A DNA stretch of 38,209 nucleotides from an uncultured Candidatus Actinomarina sp. Lineage in GTDB: Bacteria; Actinomycetota; Acidimicrobiia; Actinomarinales; Actinomarinaceae. The position numbers were made by a program, and so were the translations under genes. The notes under the pieces are model-generated. The model was given only the letters and a program-made list of their open reading frames with translations. It did not search any database and was not told the DNA's origin. The DNA is taken from the NCBI GenBank assembly GCA_902627635.1, contig CACOKA010000007.1:1-38209 (forward strand). The letters run 5' to 3'. Positions 1 through 7,311 of the stretch are shown one piece after another (positions within the stretch are counted from its first letter, which is position 1; each line of letters opens with the position of its first letter).

Positions 1-44
1 GATGGGACCAGAACCCATTGTGTTGCCAATTACACCATCCCCGA
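1..44 (-). tRNA. tRNA-Gln (CTG anticodon), 3' part outside window
   Basis: On the minus strand the 5' half of a tRNA is visible. It has an acceptor strand starting at 44, a D arm with GTG/CAC stem, and an anticodon stem ATGGG/CCCAT enclosing loop TTCTGGT, giving anticodon CTG (Gln). The T arm and 3' acceptor strand lie beyond base 1. It follows tRNA-Glu by only 7 bases, so the two are probably cut from one transcript. Its product would be charged with Glu by a non-discriminating GluRS and amidated by GatCAB, both encoded in this window. Confidence 0.88.
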
Positions 45-51
45 AAGATAG

Positions 52-124
52 CAGCCCCGACCGGATTCGAACCGGCGTTTCTGGGTTGAAAACCCAGCGT
101 CCTAGGCCTCTGGACGACGGGGCC
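52..124 (-). tRNA. tRNA-Glu (TTC anticodon)
   Basis: A full 73-nt cloverleaf reads on the minus strand from 124 to 52. The acceptor GGCCCCG pairs with CGGGGCT (one G-U at the end). The D arm is GTC/GAC, the anticodon stem CTGGG/CCCAG has loop TTTTCAA (anticodon TTC, Glu), and the T arm carries GGTTCGAATCC. CCA is not encoded after the discriminator G, so it must be added afterwards. It lies 38 bases downstream of gltX, the enzyme that charges it, on the same strand. A TATA-rich stretch just upstream (about 130-145) may be its own promoter. Confidence 0.97.
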
Positions 125-162
125 GTATTTGTATAAGAATATAGTAACTTATTTATTATTTG

Positions 163-1470
163 TTACAAATTATCAATCTTTTCAGCAAGTCTTGCGATAG
201 TTGAAGACTGACCTAACGCATAAATGGACTCGAATAAAGGTGGGCTTATTTTCGTTCCAGTTATCGCTACTCTTGCAGCCTGGAAACCTTCTTTTGGTTT
301 TAAATCAAGTTTTTTTAATTCTTCACGCATCATTTCTTCAATTTTGTCTAGTTCAAAATCTTTCATGGTTTTAAATTCATTTCTTATGTTTGTGAGATAA
401 TCCTGTGCAACATTTGAATTAACTTCTTCCCATTGCTTCTCATCAACATTAAAGGGTTCGTCTAGAAGAAACTTTACCTGTTCTATTAAATCATTTAATG
501 TTTCAAGACGCTCTTGAACAACAGAAAGAATTAAATTGATCCTATCAATTTCTTCGCTGAATAATTCCCTTGATAATGAAGTTTTAATAGACTCATGAGC
601 AATTTTATTAAATGTTTTTTCGTCAATTTCCCTAATGTATTGACCATTCATCCAAAGAAGCTTCTGTGTGTCAAAAATTGCGGGATTAGCTAAAACTTTT
701 TTTAAATCAAAATTGTTTATTGCAAATTCTTTATCAAATATTTCTATATCATTTCCAGGAGACCAACCAAGGATTGACATAAAATTAAACATTGTTTCAG
801 GTAAAACTCCACGCTCTCTGAATGACGAGACTGAAGTGTCACCATGTCTTTTACTTAATTTTTTTCCATCTGGCCCAAACAATAAAGGAAGATGACAAAA
901 ATCAGGGACTTTTGCATTCAATGCATTCATTATCATTATATGTTTTGGAGTGGAAGAGAGTATGTCCTCTCCTCTAGCGATTATTGTAATTTCATAGTCA
1001 ATATCATCTACAGTCGAGGCAAGGTGATATGTTGGGCTTTTATCAGATCTTAAAATTACAAAATCTTCAACATCATTACTATTAAACCTCATGTCTCCTC
1101 TTACATAGTCTTGAAAAAATATCTCTTTATCTTTTTCAACTCTAAATCTCACGGCTCCATCATCTTCATATGCAAAATCATTTTTTAGAAGCTGATTTGC
1201 TACTTCCTCATACCTACCAAATCTATCTGACTGCTTATAAGAATTTGAATCACTAATTTCATAACCCTCATCCCAGTCGATACCAAGCCACGAAAGATTT
1301 TGTACAATATTTTCAATATATTCTGGAGTGCTTCTTTCGGTATCTGTATCGTCTATTCTCAGAAGAAATTTACCATTATTATTTCTTGCATAAAGCCAAT
1401 TAAATAATGCGGTTCTTGCATTGCCAATGTGAAGCTCTCCAGTAGGTGACGGGGCGATTCTTAATTTCAT
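163..1470 (-). CDS. gltX: Glutamyl-tRNA synthetase (GluRS), probably non-discriminating
   Basis: Class I synthetase that attaches Glu to tRNA(Glu). With GatCAB nearby and no GlnRS in view, it probably also misacylates tRNA(Gln). Seen: N-terminal Rossmann start with HIGN at residues 14-17, RGED near 167-170, and the KMSKS-type loop KLSKR at 204-208, followed by the helical anticodon-binding half. The length of 435 residues is short for the family (usually about 470-490). The shortfall maps to one place: after residue 100 the chain goes from AYEDDG straight to AVRFRV, so the Cys-containing segment found here in E. coli GluRS is missing. The ATG at 1470 fits the usual start. It lies 3 bases after the FAH-family gene, so it is probably in that operon, with the tRNAs downstream. 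Confidence 0.97.
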   Translation of the reverse strand: MKLRIAPSPTGELHIGNARTALFNWLYARNNNGKFLLRIDDTDTERSTPEYIENIVQNLSWLGIDWDEGYEISDSNSYKQSDRFGRYEEVANQLLKNDFAYEDDGAVRFRVEKDKEIFFQDYVRGDMRFNSNDVEDFVILRSDKSPTYHLASTVDDIDYEITIIARGEDILSSTPKHIMIMNALNAKVPDFCHLPLLFGPDGKKLSKRHGDTSVSSFRERGVLPETMFNFMSILGWSPGNDIEIFDKEFAINNFDLKKVLANPAIFDTQKLLWMNGQYIREIDEKTFNKIAHESIKTSLSRELFSEEIDRINLILSVVQERLETLNDLIEQVKFLLDEPFNVDEKQWEEVNSNVAQDYLTNIRNEFKTMKDFELDKIEEMMREELKKLDLKPKEGFQAARVAITGTKISPPLFESIYALGQSSTIARLAEKIDNL

Positions 1471-1473
1471 AAT

Positions 1474-2241
1474 TTACTCAACGGAATTAATTAATGTTCC
1501 TAAAGTTTCAATTTCAATTTTAATTTCATCTCCCGGTTTAACTTGACTGACCCCTTCTGGAGTTCCAGTCATCACAACATCGCCTGGAAGTAATGTCATT
1601 ATTGATGTTACAAATTCTAATATTTCGCCTATTGAATAAATCATATCTCGACTGTTTCCATCCTGTTTAAGATCACCATTTACATATGCTTTAATGTTGA
1701 GTTCTGGATTACTTGTAAATTCCGTTTGGATAAATGGTCCTAAAGGACAAAATGTATCGAAACCTTTAGCTCTTGTGAAGTGACCTGTTTTGCCCTGCAG
1801 TACTCTCTCCGATAAATCATTGGCTGCAGTTAATCCAAGAACATGTTCGGTCCAGTTATCTCTCGATATATTTTTACTAACTTTAGAAATGACTAGTGCT
1901 AACTCTGCCTCATGATCAACATGTTGACCTATTTTTGGATAAATTATATTTTGACCAGTACCAATTACAGATGTTGAGGGTTTAATAAAAAATACTGGAT
2001 TATCTTCCTGATACTCATATCCAGGCAATCCCATTTCCTCAGCGTGTTTTGCATAGTTTTTTGCTACAGCGACAACTTTTGATGGTAAGACTGGTGCTAG
2101 TAATTCAATTTCATCAAGTTCATAAATTTCCTCTGTACTTTCCCAAACAACTAGAGGAGATCCTTCGTAACGAATAACTTTATCCTCAACTAGCTCTCCA
2201 TAAAAGATTTCATTTTGATGTTTTGCTCTTACAATTTTCAT
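1474..2241 (-). CDS. Fumarylacetoacetate hydrolase (FAH) family protein
   Basis: Member of the FAH superfamily, metal-dependent enzymes that hydrolyse, isomerise or decarboxylate acylpyruvate-like substrates; the substrate here cannot be read from sequence. Seen: 255 residues, the usual single-domain length; the signature NYAKHAEEMG around 62-71; DHEAELALVI, whose acidic residues bind Mg/Mn; the AANDLSER segment; and the C-terminal GDVVMTGTPEGV loop. From memory, an FAH-family gene sits directly upstream of gltX in many actinobacteria (Rv2993c before gltS in M. tuberculosis), so the pairing is a lineage marker. The ATG start is preceded by a TAATAT box with a 10-base spacer. Confidence 0.93.
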   Translation of the reverse strand: MKIVRAKHQNEIFYGELVEDKVIRYEGSPLVVWESTEEIYELDEIELLAPVLPSKVVAVAKNYAKHAEEMGLPGYEYQEDNPVFFIKPSTSVIGTGQNIIYPKIGQHVDHEAELALVISKVSKNISRDNWTEHVLGLTAANDLSERVLQGKTGHFTRAKGFDTFCPLGPFIQTEFTSNPELNIKAYVNGDLKQDGNSRDMIYSIGEILEFVTSIMTLLPGDVVMTGTPEGVSQVKPGDEIKIEIETLGTLINSVE

Positions 2242-2251
2242 GCTTCTAACA

Positions 2252-2257
2252 ATATTA
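2252..2257 (-). promoter_or_regulatory. Predicted -10 box TAATAT for FAH-gltX operon, leaderless type
   Basis: TAATAT on the minus strand ends 10 bases before the ATG at 2241, which would place the transcription start at or next to the start codon. No Shine-Dalgarno sequence is present between them. Confidence 0.5.
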
Positions 2258-2279
2258 AGGCATTAGAAAAATAGAGTGT

Positions 2280-2696
2280 TTAGTAAAAATTAAATATTGA
2301 TAAAAGGTGTGTGCCTTTATTTTTTTCCTTAGAACATTTAATTAACAATTCTTCAGTGAGGTCACCTAAACTATTTTCAGTTATTCTTAATATGCCTAAT
2401 ATATGGTGAAGATCGTAAACAGTAGGAGCCCTGCCAAAATGTGCTGCTCTATTAATCATTAGGTTTATAACAATTGATGAAACTAATTTATTCCTTGGAT
2501 GATCGGCCCATAAAGTTTTATATTTATTTACTATTTTTATTGCAAAGCCGCTATCCGGACCAGTACTTCCGAAAATCTCTTTGTCATTAGGATCAAGATT
2601 TTCTGCAAGTCTTTTAGAGTTCTTTCTAGGAACAGGCATAACCGGGTCGTTGATTCTCTTAGTTTTATCTAAATTGATATTTGGTTCTTGAGGCAT
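2280..2696 (-). CDS. Conserved-looking hypothetical protein, 138 aa
   Basis: I do not assign a function. The first 45 residues are polar and Pro/Arg/Lys/Asn-rich (VMPVPRKNSKR), followed by GSTGPDSGFAIKI at about 43-55, which looks like a conserved motif, and then a mostly helical part with IVINLMINRAAHFGRAPT and LHHILGILRI. No signal peptide or transmembrane helix is seen. Its ATG shares one base with the stop of the branched-chain aminotransferase (TAATG), so translation is probably coupled to it. Codon use matches its neighbours and the ORF fills the space exactly, so it is very likely real. Position in the operon suggests co-expression with ilvE, not necessarily a shared pathway. Confidence 0.85.
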   Translation of the reverse strand: MPQEPNINLDKTKRINDPVMPVPRKNSKRLAENLDPNDKEIFGSTGPDSGFAIKIVNKYKTLWADHPRNKLVSSIVINLMINRAAHFGRAPTVYDLHHILGILRITENSLGDLTEELLIKCSKEKNKGTHLLSIFNFY

Positions 2697-3610
2697 TAAA
2701 TCAATGTTATATATGATTTAAAATTATCATCCTTTGCATTTACCACATCTTCATATGAATCAATTATGTCTGAAGTGATATTTCCAACCTGTCCATCTGA
2801 TATGTCATCTTTATCAATACTTACTACCCCAATAACACCAGTTGCAGTACCAGTAAAAAATACTTCATCAGCGGTTTTAAGATCCTCTACTGTAAGATTT
2901 TTCTCTTCAATGAGAATATTTTTCTGTTCAGCAATCTCAATTACTGTTCTTCTAGTAATTCCATTAAGGGCACCTGTGGAATTTGGAGGGGTGTAGATAT
3001 TATTATCCTTAACGATAAAAATATTTTGTCCGCTACCTTCTGCAACTGTTCCGTCATCACCTAACATGATTGCGTCATCATAACCATTCTCAACAGCATC
3101 AATCTTGGCTAATGTAGAATTCATATATCCTCCAACACCTTTGGCTAGAGGTATAAAACTAGTCGGACTAATTCTTCTCCATCTTGAAATACAAACATTG
3201 ACACCTTGATTGACTGCTTCATCTCCTAAATAAGCTCCCCAGTACCATGCTGCTATTGAAACTCTTACAGGAACATCTTTTGGAAGGAGACCCATTTCCC
3301 CTTCACCAAAAAAAACTAATGGTCTGATGTAGGCCGATTCAAGCTTATTTTTGCTCACAACATCTTTTATTGCCTCAAAGATAACCTCTTTTGTGTATGG
3401 AATTTTTAAATTATATGAATCAGCCGAAGCAAATAATCTATCGACGTGATCATTGAGTCTGAAAATTGAAATACCTTTTTCTGTATTTCTTGCTCTTATG
3501 CCTTCAAATACTCCGGTTCCATAGTGCAGAGTGTGTGTCATAACATTTATCTGAGCACTATCCCAGTCAACAAATTCGCCATCAAACCATATAAAATCGG
3601 ACTTTTCCAC
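2696..3610 (-). CDS. ilvE: Branched-chain amino acid aminotransferase
   Basis: PLP-dependent class IV aminotransferase that interconverts Val, Leu and Ile with their 2-oxo acids using glutamate/2-oxoglutarate. Seen: IWFDGEFVDW at the N terminus, THTLHYGTGVFEGIRA at 25-40, the PLP-binding Lys at about 157 in LAKGVGGYMNS, EGSGQNIF, and the phosphate-binding GTATGVIGV near the C terminus. The 304-residue length is normal. Related class IV enzymes (D-amino acid aminotransferase, aminodeoxychorismate lyase) are less likely given the HYGTGVFEGIRA motif and length. The start is GTG at 3610, supported by a TAGTAT box 9 bases upstream. It is transcribed divergently from pgpA across a spacer with a 14-bp palindrome. 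Confidence 0.95.
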   Translation of the reverse strand: MEKSDFIWFDGEFVDWDSAQINVMTHTLHYGTGVFEGIRARNTEKGISIFRLNDHVDRLFASADSYNLKIPYTKEVIFEAIKDVVSKNKLESAYIRPLVFFGEGEMGLLPKDVPVRVSIAAWYWGAYLGDEAVNQGVNVCISRWRRISPTSFIPLAKGVGGYMNSTLAKIDAVENGYDDAIMLGDDGTVAEGSGQNIFIVKDNNIYTPPNSTGALNGITRRTVIEIAEQKNILIEEKNLTVEDLKTADEVFFTGTATGVIGVVSIDKDDISDGQVGNITSDIIDSYEDVVNAKDDNFKSYITLI

Positions 3611-3619
3611 AGTAAATAA

Positions 3620-3625
3620 ATACTA
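3620..3625 (-). promoter_or_regulatory. Predicted -10 box TAGTAT for ilvE
   Basis: TAGTAT on the minus strand ends 9 bases before the GTG start of ilvE. There is no Shine-Dalgarno sequence, consistent with leaderless initiation. The palindrome at 3627-3640 directly abuts its upstream side. Confidence 0.5.
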
Positions 3626-3626
3626 C

Positions 3627-3640
3627 ACCTTTTAAAAGGT
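3627..3640. promoter_or_regulatory. Perfect 14-bp palindrome, candidate operator between ilvE and pgpA
   Basis: ACCTTTTAAAAGGT is its own reverse complement over all 14 bases. It lies between the two divergent -10 boxes, inside the ilvE promoter spacer and about where the -35 of pgpA would fall, so a bound repressor could block both genes. A 12-of-14 match, ACCTCTTAAAAGTT, occurs in the divergent amt/metG spacer at 27693-27706. No regulator is identified. Confidence 0.45.
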
Positions 3641-3654
3641 CTATCCAAGAAAAA

Positions 3655-3660
3655 TACTAT
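3655..3660 (+). promoter_or_regulatory. Predicted -10 box TACTAT for pgpA
   Basis: TACTAT ends 10 bases before the GTG start at 3671; no Shine-Dalgarno sequence lies between them. The spacing matches the other leaderless candidates in this window. Confidence 0.5.
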
Positions 3661-3670
3661 TATTCAAATT

Positions 3671-4147
3671 GTGAAACGATTTATAGCGTCAGGATTTGGG
3701 GTTGGACTTTTCTGGGAAGCATTTTTTGAGGATAAAAGAGGTGGAGGTACTTTTGCCTCTTTATTATTAACATTAGAAATCTACTACGGCAATAATATGT
3801 ATGGGATTTGGAATACTCTTAATTTATTCATATTGTTTATTGTTTTAATTATTTTATATTTTTTAACTGTTGATGATAATGAGTCATCCTCTGATCCAAG
3901 CTGGATTACGCTAGATGAGATTTGTGGAATGAGCCTTGTAACAATAGGTTCAGGAGCTGAATTGTTACCTTTATTATCTGGTTTTCTTGTTTTTAGATTA
4001 AGCGATATTCTTAAACAACCATCTTTCGTGGGAGACTTGGAGAAGCTACCCGGAAAATTAGGAGTTCTCTACGATGATCTTGGGGCCGGATTTGTTGGAT
4101 TAATTTCTGCAATGATTGTTAATCAAATTATCCAAATAACTCTTTAA
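3671..4147 (+). CDS. pgpA: Phosphatidylglycerophosphatase A family protein
   Basis: PgpA-type lipid phosphatase, which dephosphorylates phosphatidylglycerophosphate to phosphatidylglycerol at the inner membrane. Seen: 158 residues, the usual size; an N-terminal GGGTFASL stretch matching the family GTxGSL motif; DEICGMSLV at 82-90 with the acidic pair D82/E83; RLSDILKQPS at 109-118; and DDLGAGFVG at 135-143. Hydrophobic helices lie at about 50-66, 92-107 and 140-156. The start is GTG; no ATG fits. Its last 20 bases overlap the 3' end of gatB on the opposite strand. The FDxxKP motif of better-known members is changed to SDILKQP, so activity is likely but not certain. Confidence 0.88.
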   Translation: MKRFIASGFGVGLFWEAFFEDKRGGGTFASLLLTLEIYYGNNMYGIWNTLNLFILFIVLIILYFLTVDDNESSSDPSWITLDEICGMSLVTIGSGAELLPLLSGFLVFRLSDILKQPSFVGDLEKLPGKLGVLYDDLGAGFVGLISAMIVNQIIQITL

Positions 4148-5573
4148 GTAAAATATCTTTTACAGTTCCAGGATTGACCTTGTTCTCAGAGCTTTTCATT
4201 ACTTGACCTACTAAAAAACCAACAAGTTTATCTTCAGGATCTTCTAATCTTTCAACAATATCTTGATTATCTTTAATTATTGAAGTAACAAGTGCTTTTA
4301 TTTCCTCATCATCTGAGGATTGGATAAGATTGTTATCAGACGCATATGATTTAGGATCAATATCCTCACTTAATAATTTTGTAAGAATATCTTTTGCTGA
4401 TGTAAAAGAAACCTCATTTGTTTCAAAGAGATTTATCAAATTAGCAAGTTTTACTGAATCAACCCAGTTAGGTAACTCATCTATTTCTGCTTTTCTCATT
4501 TGTCCTTGTAGTTCACCTGTAAGAAAATTAAATGTTGATTTACTATCTTTAGTGTTTTCAACAGTAGACAAGTAAAGATCATATAACCATTTTTCACCTT
4601 TATCTAGATAATTTGAATCTGATAAAGATAATCCGGATTCTTTTAAAGTTTTTCTCTTATCTGTAGGTAAGTTTTGTATATTCTTTTTTGAATTATCTAT
4701 AAAGTCTTGATCAATAATCATATTTGGTAAATCTGGATCTGAAAAATATCTATAATCAGCACTTCCCTCTTTTGTTCGCATAGATACAGTAACCTGTTTG
4801 TTCTCATCCCAATGCCTTGTTTCCTGAATTACAGATTCACCTTTTTCAACTTGTTTAGATTGTCTCATGATTTCATAATCGATTGCTTTTTCTAATGACT
4901 TCAATGAGTTCATATTTTTGATTTCTACCTTTGTTCCAAGTTCATTTGCGTTTTCATCTGCTACAGATATATTTGCGTCAAATCTTAAATTTCCTTTTTC
5001 TAATTTACCTTTTGAAATTCCAAGATCGATGACTACTTGTCGTAACTCTTCAATGTAAGCAACAGCCATTTTTGAAGTTGAAATAACAGGTTTGGTTACA
5101 ACTTCCACTAATGGAATGCCCGATCTATTGAAATCTAAAAGTGTACTAGTGGCGGAATCAATTCTTCCCGAACCCATATGAACACTTTTTCCGGTGTCTT
5201 CCTCCATATGTACTCTTTCAATTTCAACTGAATGAAGCTCTTCATCGAGAACAATTTCTAGAGATCCGTTTACCCCTACTGGAAAATCAAATTGAGAAAT
5301 CTGATAGTTTTTTGGCAAATCAGGATAAAAATAATTCTTTCTATGAAACATGCCTTCATTAGTAATTTTGCAATTTGCACCTAGAGAAAGCATGACTATA
5401 TATTCAATTGCTGTCTTATTTGGTACGGGTAAAGCACCTGGAAGTCCTAAGCATGTTGGACAAACACTAACATTTGGTTCATCAGTTTCCACTACTTCGC
5501 ATGAACAGAACATTTTTGATTTTGTATCCAGTTCAACGTGAGTTTCCATTCCAATGGTTGCTTTAAGATTCAT
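4128..5573 (-). CDS. gatB: Asp/Glu-tRNA(Asn/Gln) amidotransferase subunit B
   Basis: GatB binds the misacylated tRNA and phosphorylates and amidates the Glu (or Asp) on it, using ammonia from GatA. Seen: 481 residues, typical; the N-terminal IGMETHVEL signature; zinc-site cysteines in CSC and CPTCLGLPG; the cradle motif YFYPDLPKNYQISQ near 86-99; RIDSATSTLLDFNRSG; and a C-terminal YqeY-like tail domain ending in VKDILLKELFG. It overlaps gatA by 11 bases, giving the order gatC-gatA-gatB in transcription. Its 3' end overlaps the convergent pgpA by 20 bases. Confidence 0.98.
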   Translation of the reverse strand: MNLKATIGMETHVELDTKSKMFCSCEVVETDEPNVSVCPTCLGLPGALPVPNKTAIEYIVMLSLGANCKITNEGMFHRKNYFYPDLPKNYQISQFDFPVGVNGSLEIVLDEELHSVEIERVHMEEDTGKSVHMGSGRIDSATSTLLDFNRSGIPLVEVVTKPVISTSKMAVAYIEELRQVVIDLGISKGKLEKGNLRFDANISVADENANELGTKVEIKNMNSLKSLEKAIDYEIMRQSKQVEKGESVIQETRHWDENKQVTVSMRTKEGSADYRYFSDPDLPNMIIDQDFIDNSKKNIQNLPTDKRKTLKESGLSLSDSNYLDKGEKWLYDLYLSTVENTKDSKSTFNFLTGELQGQMRKAEIDELPNWVDSVKLANLINLFETNEVSFTSAKDILTKLLSEDIDPKSYASDNNLIQSSDDEEIKALVTSIIKDNQDIVERLEDPEDKLVGFLVGQVMKSSENKVNPGTVKDILLKELFG

Positions 5574-7020
5574 TCTTTTCCTTTAGCAAATTTGGAGAGA
5601 AATTAAACTCAACCATCTCTTCAATAGATTCTGCAAAATCAATTAGGGAATAGTCTGAACATGGCTTACCCATAATCTGAACTGATAAGGGTAAATTATT
5701 TTCCGATAATCCAGTTGGAACACTTATAGCTGGTAAGCCAGCAAGATTGGCTGGAATTGTACATAAATCTGATAAATACATTTCCAGAGGATTCTTGGTT
5801 TTATCACCAAAGCCAAATGCTGGTGTAGGAGTCGTTGGTGATAAAATAAAGTCAACTTTGTCGAATGCAGTTTTAAAATCTGAAATTATTTTTGATCTCA
5901 CTTTTAACGCCCTGCCGTAATATTCATCAAAATATCCAGCAGATAAAGCATAGGTTCCCAGTAAAATTCTTTTTTTAACTTCTTCACCAAATCCAACCGA
6001 GCGTGTTTTATTCATCATTTCATAACTTGTCGATGCATCTTCTCTAATGCCATATCTCACTCCATCAAATCTTGATAAATTTGCAGAACATTCCGCAGGT
6101 GCAATAAGGTAATAAACAGATAATGCCATTTCAGTAAGAGGTAAAGAAATTTCAGTAACATCATGCCCTTTTTCTTTAAGTAGAGTGACTACTTTGTTAA
6201 CTTCATTTTGAGACTCCTTTGAAACCCCTTCTTGCATAAGTTCCTTTAAAATTCCGACTTTTATTTTTTTATTTTCTAGTTTTGTATATTCAGGAGTTAT
6301 TGATGTTGCGTCCTTACTGTCATATCCTTGAATTTCATTAAATATAATTCGTGTGTCGTCCACTGTATTTGTAATTGGACCAATTTGATCTAAAGAAGAT
6401 GCAAATGCTATCAAGCCATATCTTGAGACTGTACCATAGGTTGGCTTGAACCCAACTACTCCACAGAATGAAGCAGGCTGTCTTATTGATCCTCCTGTAT
6501 CACTTCCTAATGATGCTACAGCCGAACCTGCAGAAACTACCGCTGCGGAACCGCCTGATGATCCACCTGGCACAAAATCAGGATTCCATGGATTCTTTGT
6601 TGGACCATAAGCAGAATTTTCTGTTGAGGAACCCATTGCAAATTCGTCAAGATTCGTTTTTCCAGTAAATATTGTTCCTGCTTTTTTTAGACTTGAGATA
6701 ACTGTTGCATCATATGGTGAAACATAGTTTGAAAGCATTTTTGATGAACATGTAGTCTTGTAACCGTAAACATTTATATTATCTTTTATTGCGATTGGAA
6801 TTCCATCAAGTAATCCAAAACTCTCATTTTTTGAATATCGATTATCAGACTCTTTAGATAATTTTAAACCCTCATCATAAAACAATTCTAAATGTGCATG
6901 TAGCACAGATTCCGTGTAAGAAGCTGTTTCATATACTTGTTCAAATAGTTCAGACGGTTTCATTTCTTTATTCTGAAACAATTCATTTATTTTGGAAATT
7001 GAAGGTATTTTCTTTGCCAT
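5563..7020 (-). CDS. gatA: Asp/Glu-tRNA(Asn/Gln) amidotransferase subunit A
   Basis: Amidase-signature subunit that hydrolyses glutamine and passes ammonia to GatB. Seen: 485 residues; IAIKDN with Lys79; PGGSSGGSAA with Ser154; and LGSDTGGSIRQPA with Ser178. These form the Ser-cisSer-Lys triad at the same residue numbers as the well-studied Staphylococcus aureus GatA. The C-terminal FILSPTTPTPAF segment is also present. The ATG at 7020 begins 6 bases after the gatC stop. The complete triad and the gatC/gatB partners rule out a general amidase. Confidence 0.98.
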   Translation of the reverse strand: MAKKIPSISKINELFQNKEMKPSELFEQVYETASYTESVLHAHLELFYDEGLKLSKESDNRYSKNESFGLLDGIPIAIKDNINVYGYKTTCSSKMLSNYVSPYDATVISSLKKAGTIFTGKTNLDEFAMGSSTENSAYGPTKNPWNPDFVPGGSSGGSAAVVSAGSAVASLGSDTGGSIRQPASFCGVVGFKPTYGTVSRYGLIAFASSLDQIGPITNTVDDTRIIFNEIQGYDSKDATSITPEYTKLENKKIKVGILKELMQEGVSKESQNEVNKVVTLLKEKGHDVTEISLPLTEMALSVYYLIAPAECSANLSRFDGVRYGIREDASTSYEMMNKTRSVGFGEEVKKRILLGTYALSAGYFDEYYGRALKVRSKIISDFKTAFDKVDFILSPTTPTPAFGFGDKTKNPLEMYLSDLCTIPANLAGLPAISVPTGLSENNLPLSVQIMGKPCSDYSLIDFAESIEEMVEFNFSPNLLKEKNES

Positions 7021-7026
7021 GTCTAT

Positions 7027-7311
7027 TTATTCTATGGATGGAGGCACAACAAAGTGACCATCCTTTGTTTCAGGAGAGTTCATCATTGCGTCCTCGTGTT
7101 TCAATGATTCTTTTGATTCATCTTTTCTCAATTCAAGGACCTTACTTAAAGGATGAATATCAATTTTTTCATCTTTTACATCAATATTTTTTAAAGCATC
7201 AACATGCTCTAGAATTATTTGTAAATCTTTTTGAAGTTTGGCTTTTTCATCTTCGCTAAGCTCTATAGAAGCAAGATTTGATACATCATCAATGTTAAAA
7301 TTTTCGCTCAT
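7027..7311 (-). CDS. gatC: Asp/Glu-tRNA(Asn/Gln) amidotransferase subunit C
   Basis: Small belt subunit that wraps GatA and stabilises the GatCAB complex. Seen: 94 residues, the family size; the N-terminal helix pattern DVSNLASIELSEDE at 8-21; HVDALKNIDV in the middle; and the C-terminal PETKDGHFVVPPSIE, the part that packs against GatA and GatB. The start ATG overlaps the dapE stop by 4 bases (ATGA), so it is translationally coupled. Confidence 0.96.
   Translation of the reverse strand: MSENFNIDDVSNLASIELSEDEKAKLQKDLQIILEHVDALKNIDVKDEKIDIHPLSKVLELRKDESKESLKHEDAMMNSPETKDGHFVVPPSIE

Noticed and set aside
1150-1180. Frameshift or sequencing error in gltX explaining the missing segment
   Set aside because: Both flanks align in one frame with no extra bases left over, so a clean deletion fits better.
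6894-7259. 121-codon plus-strand frame over gatA/gatC
   Set aside because: It is a shadow of two certain genes with no promoter or domain.
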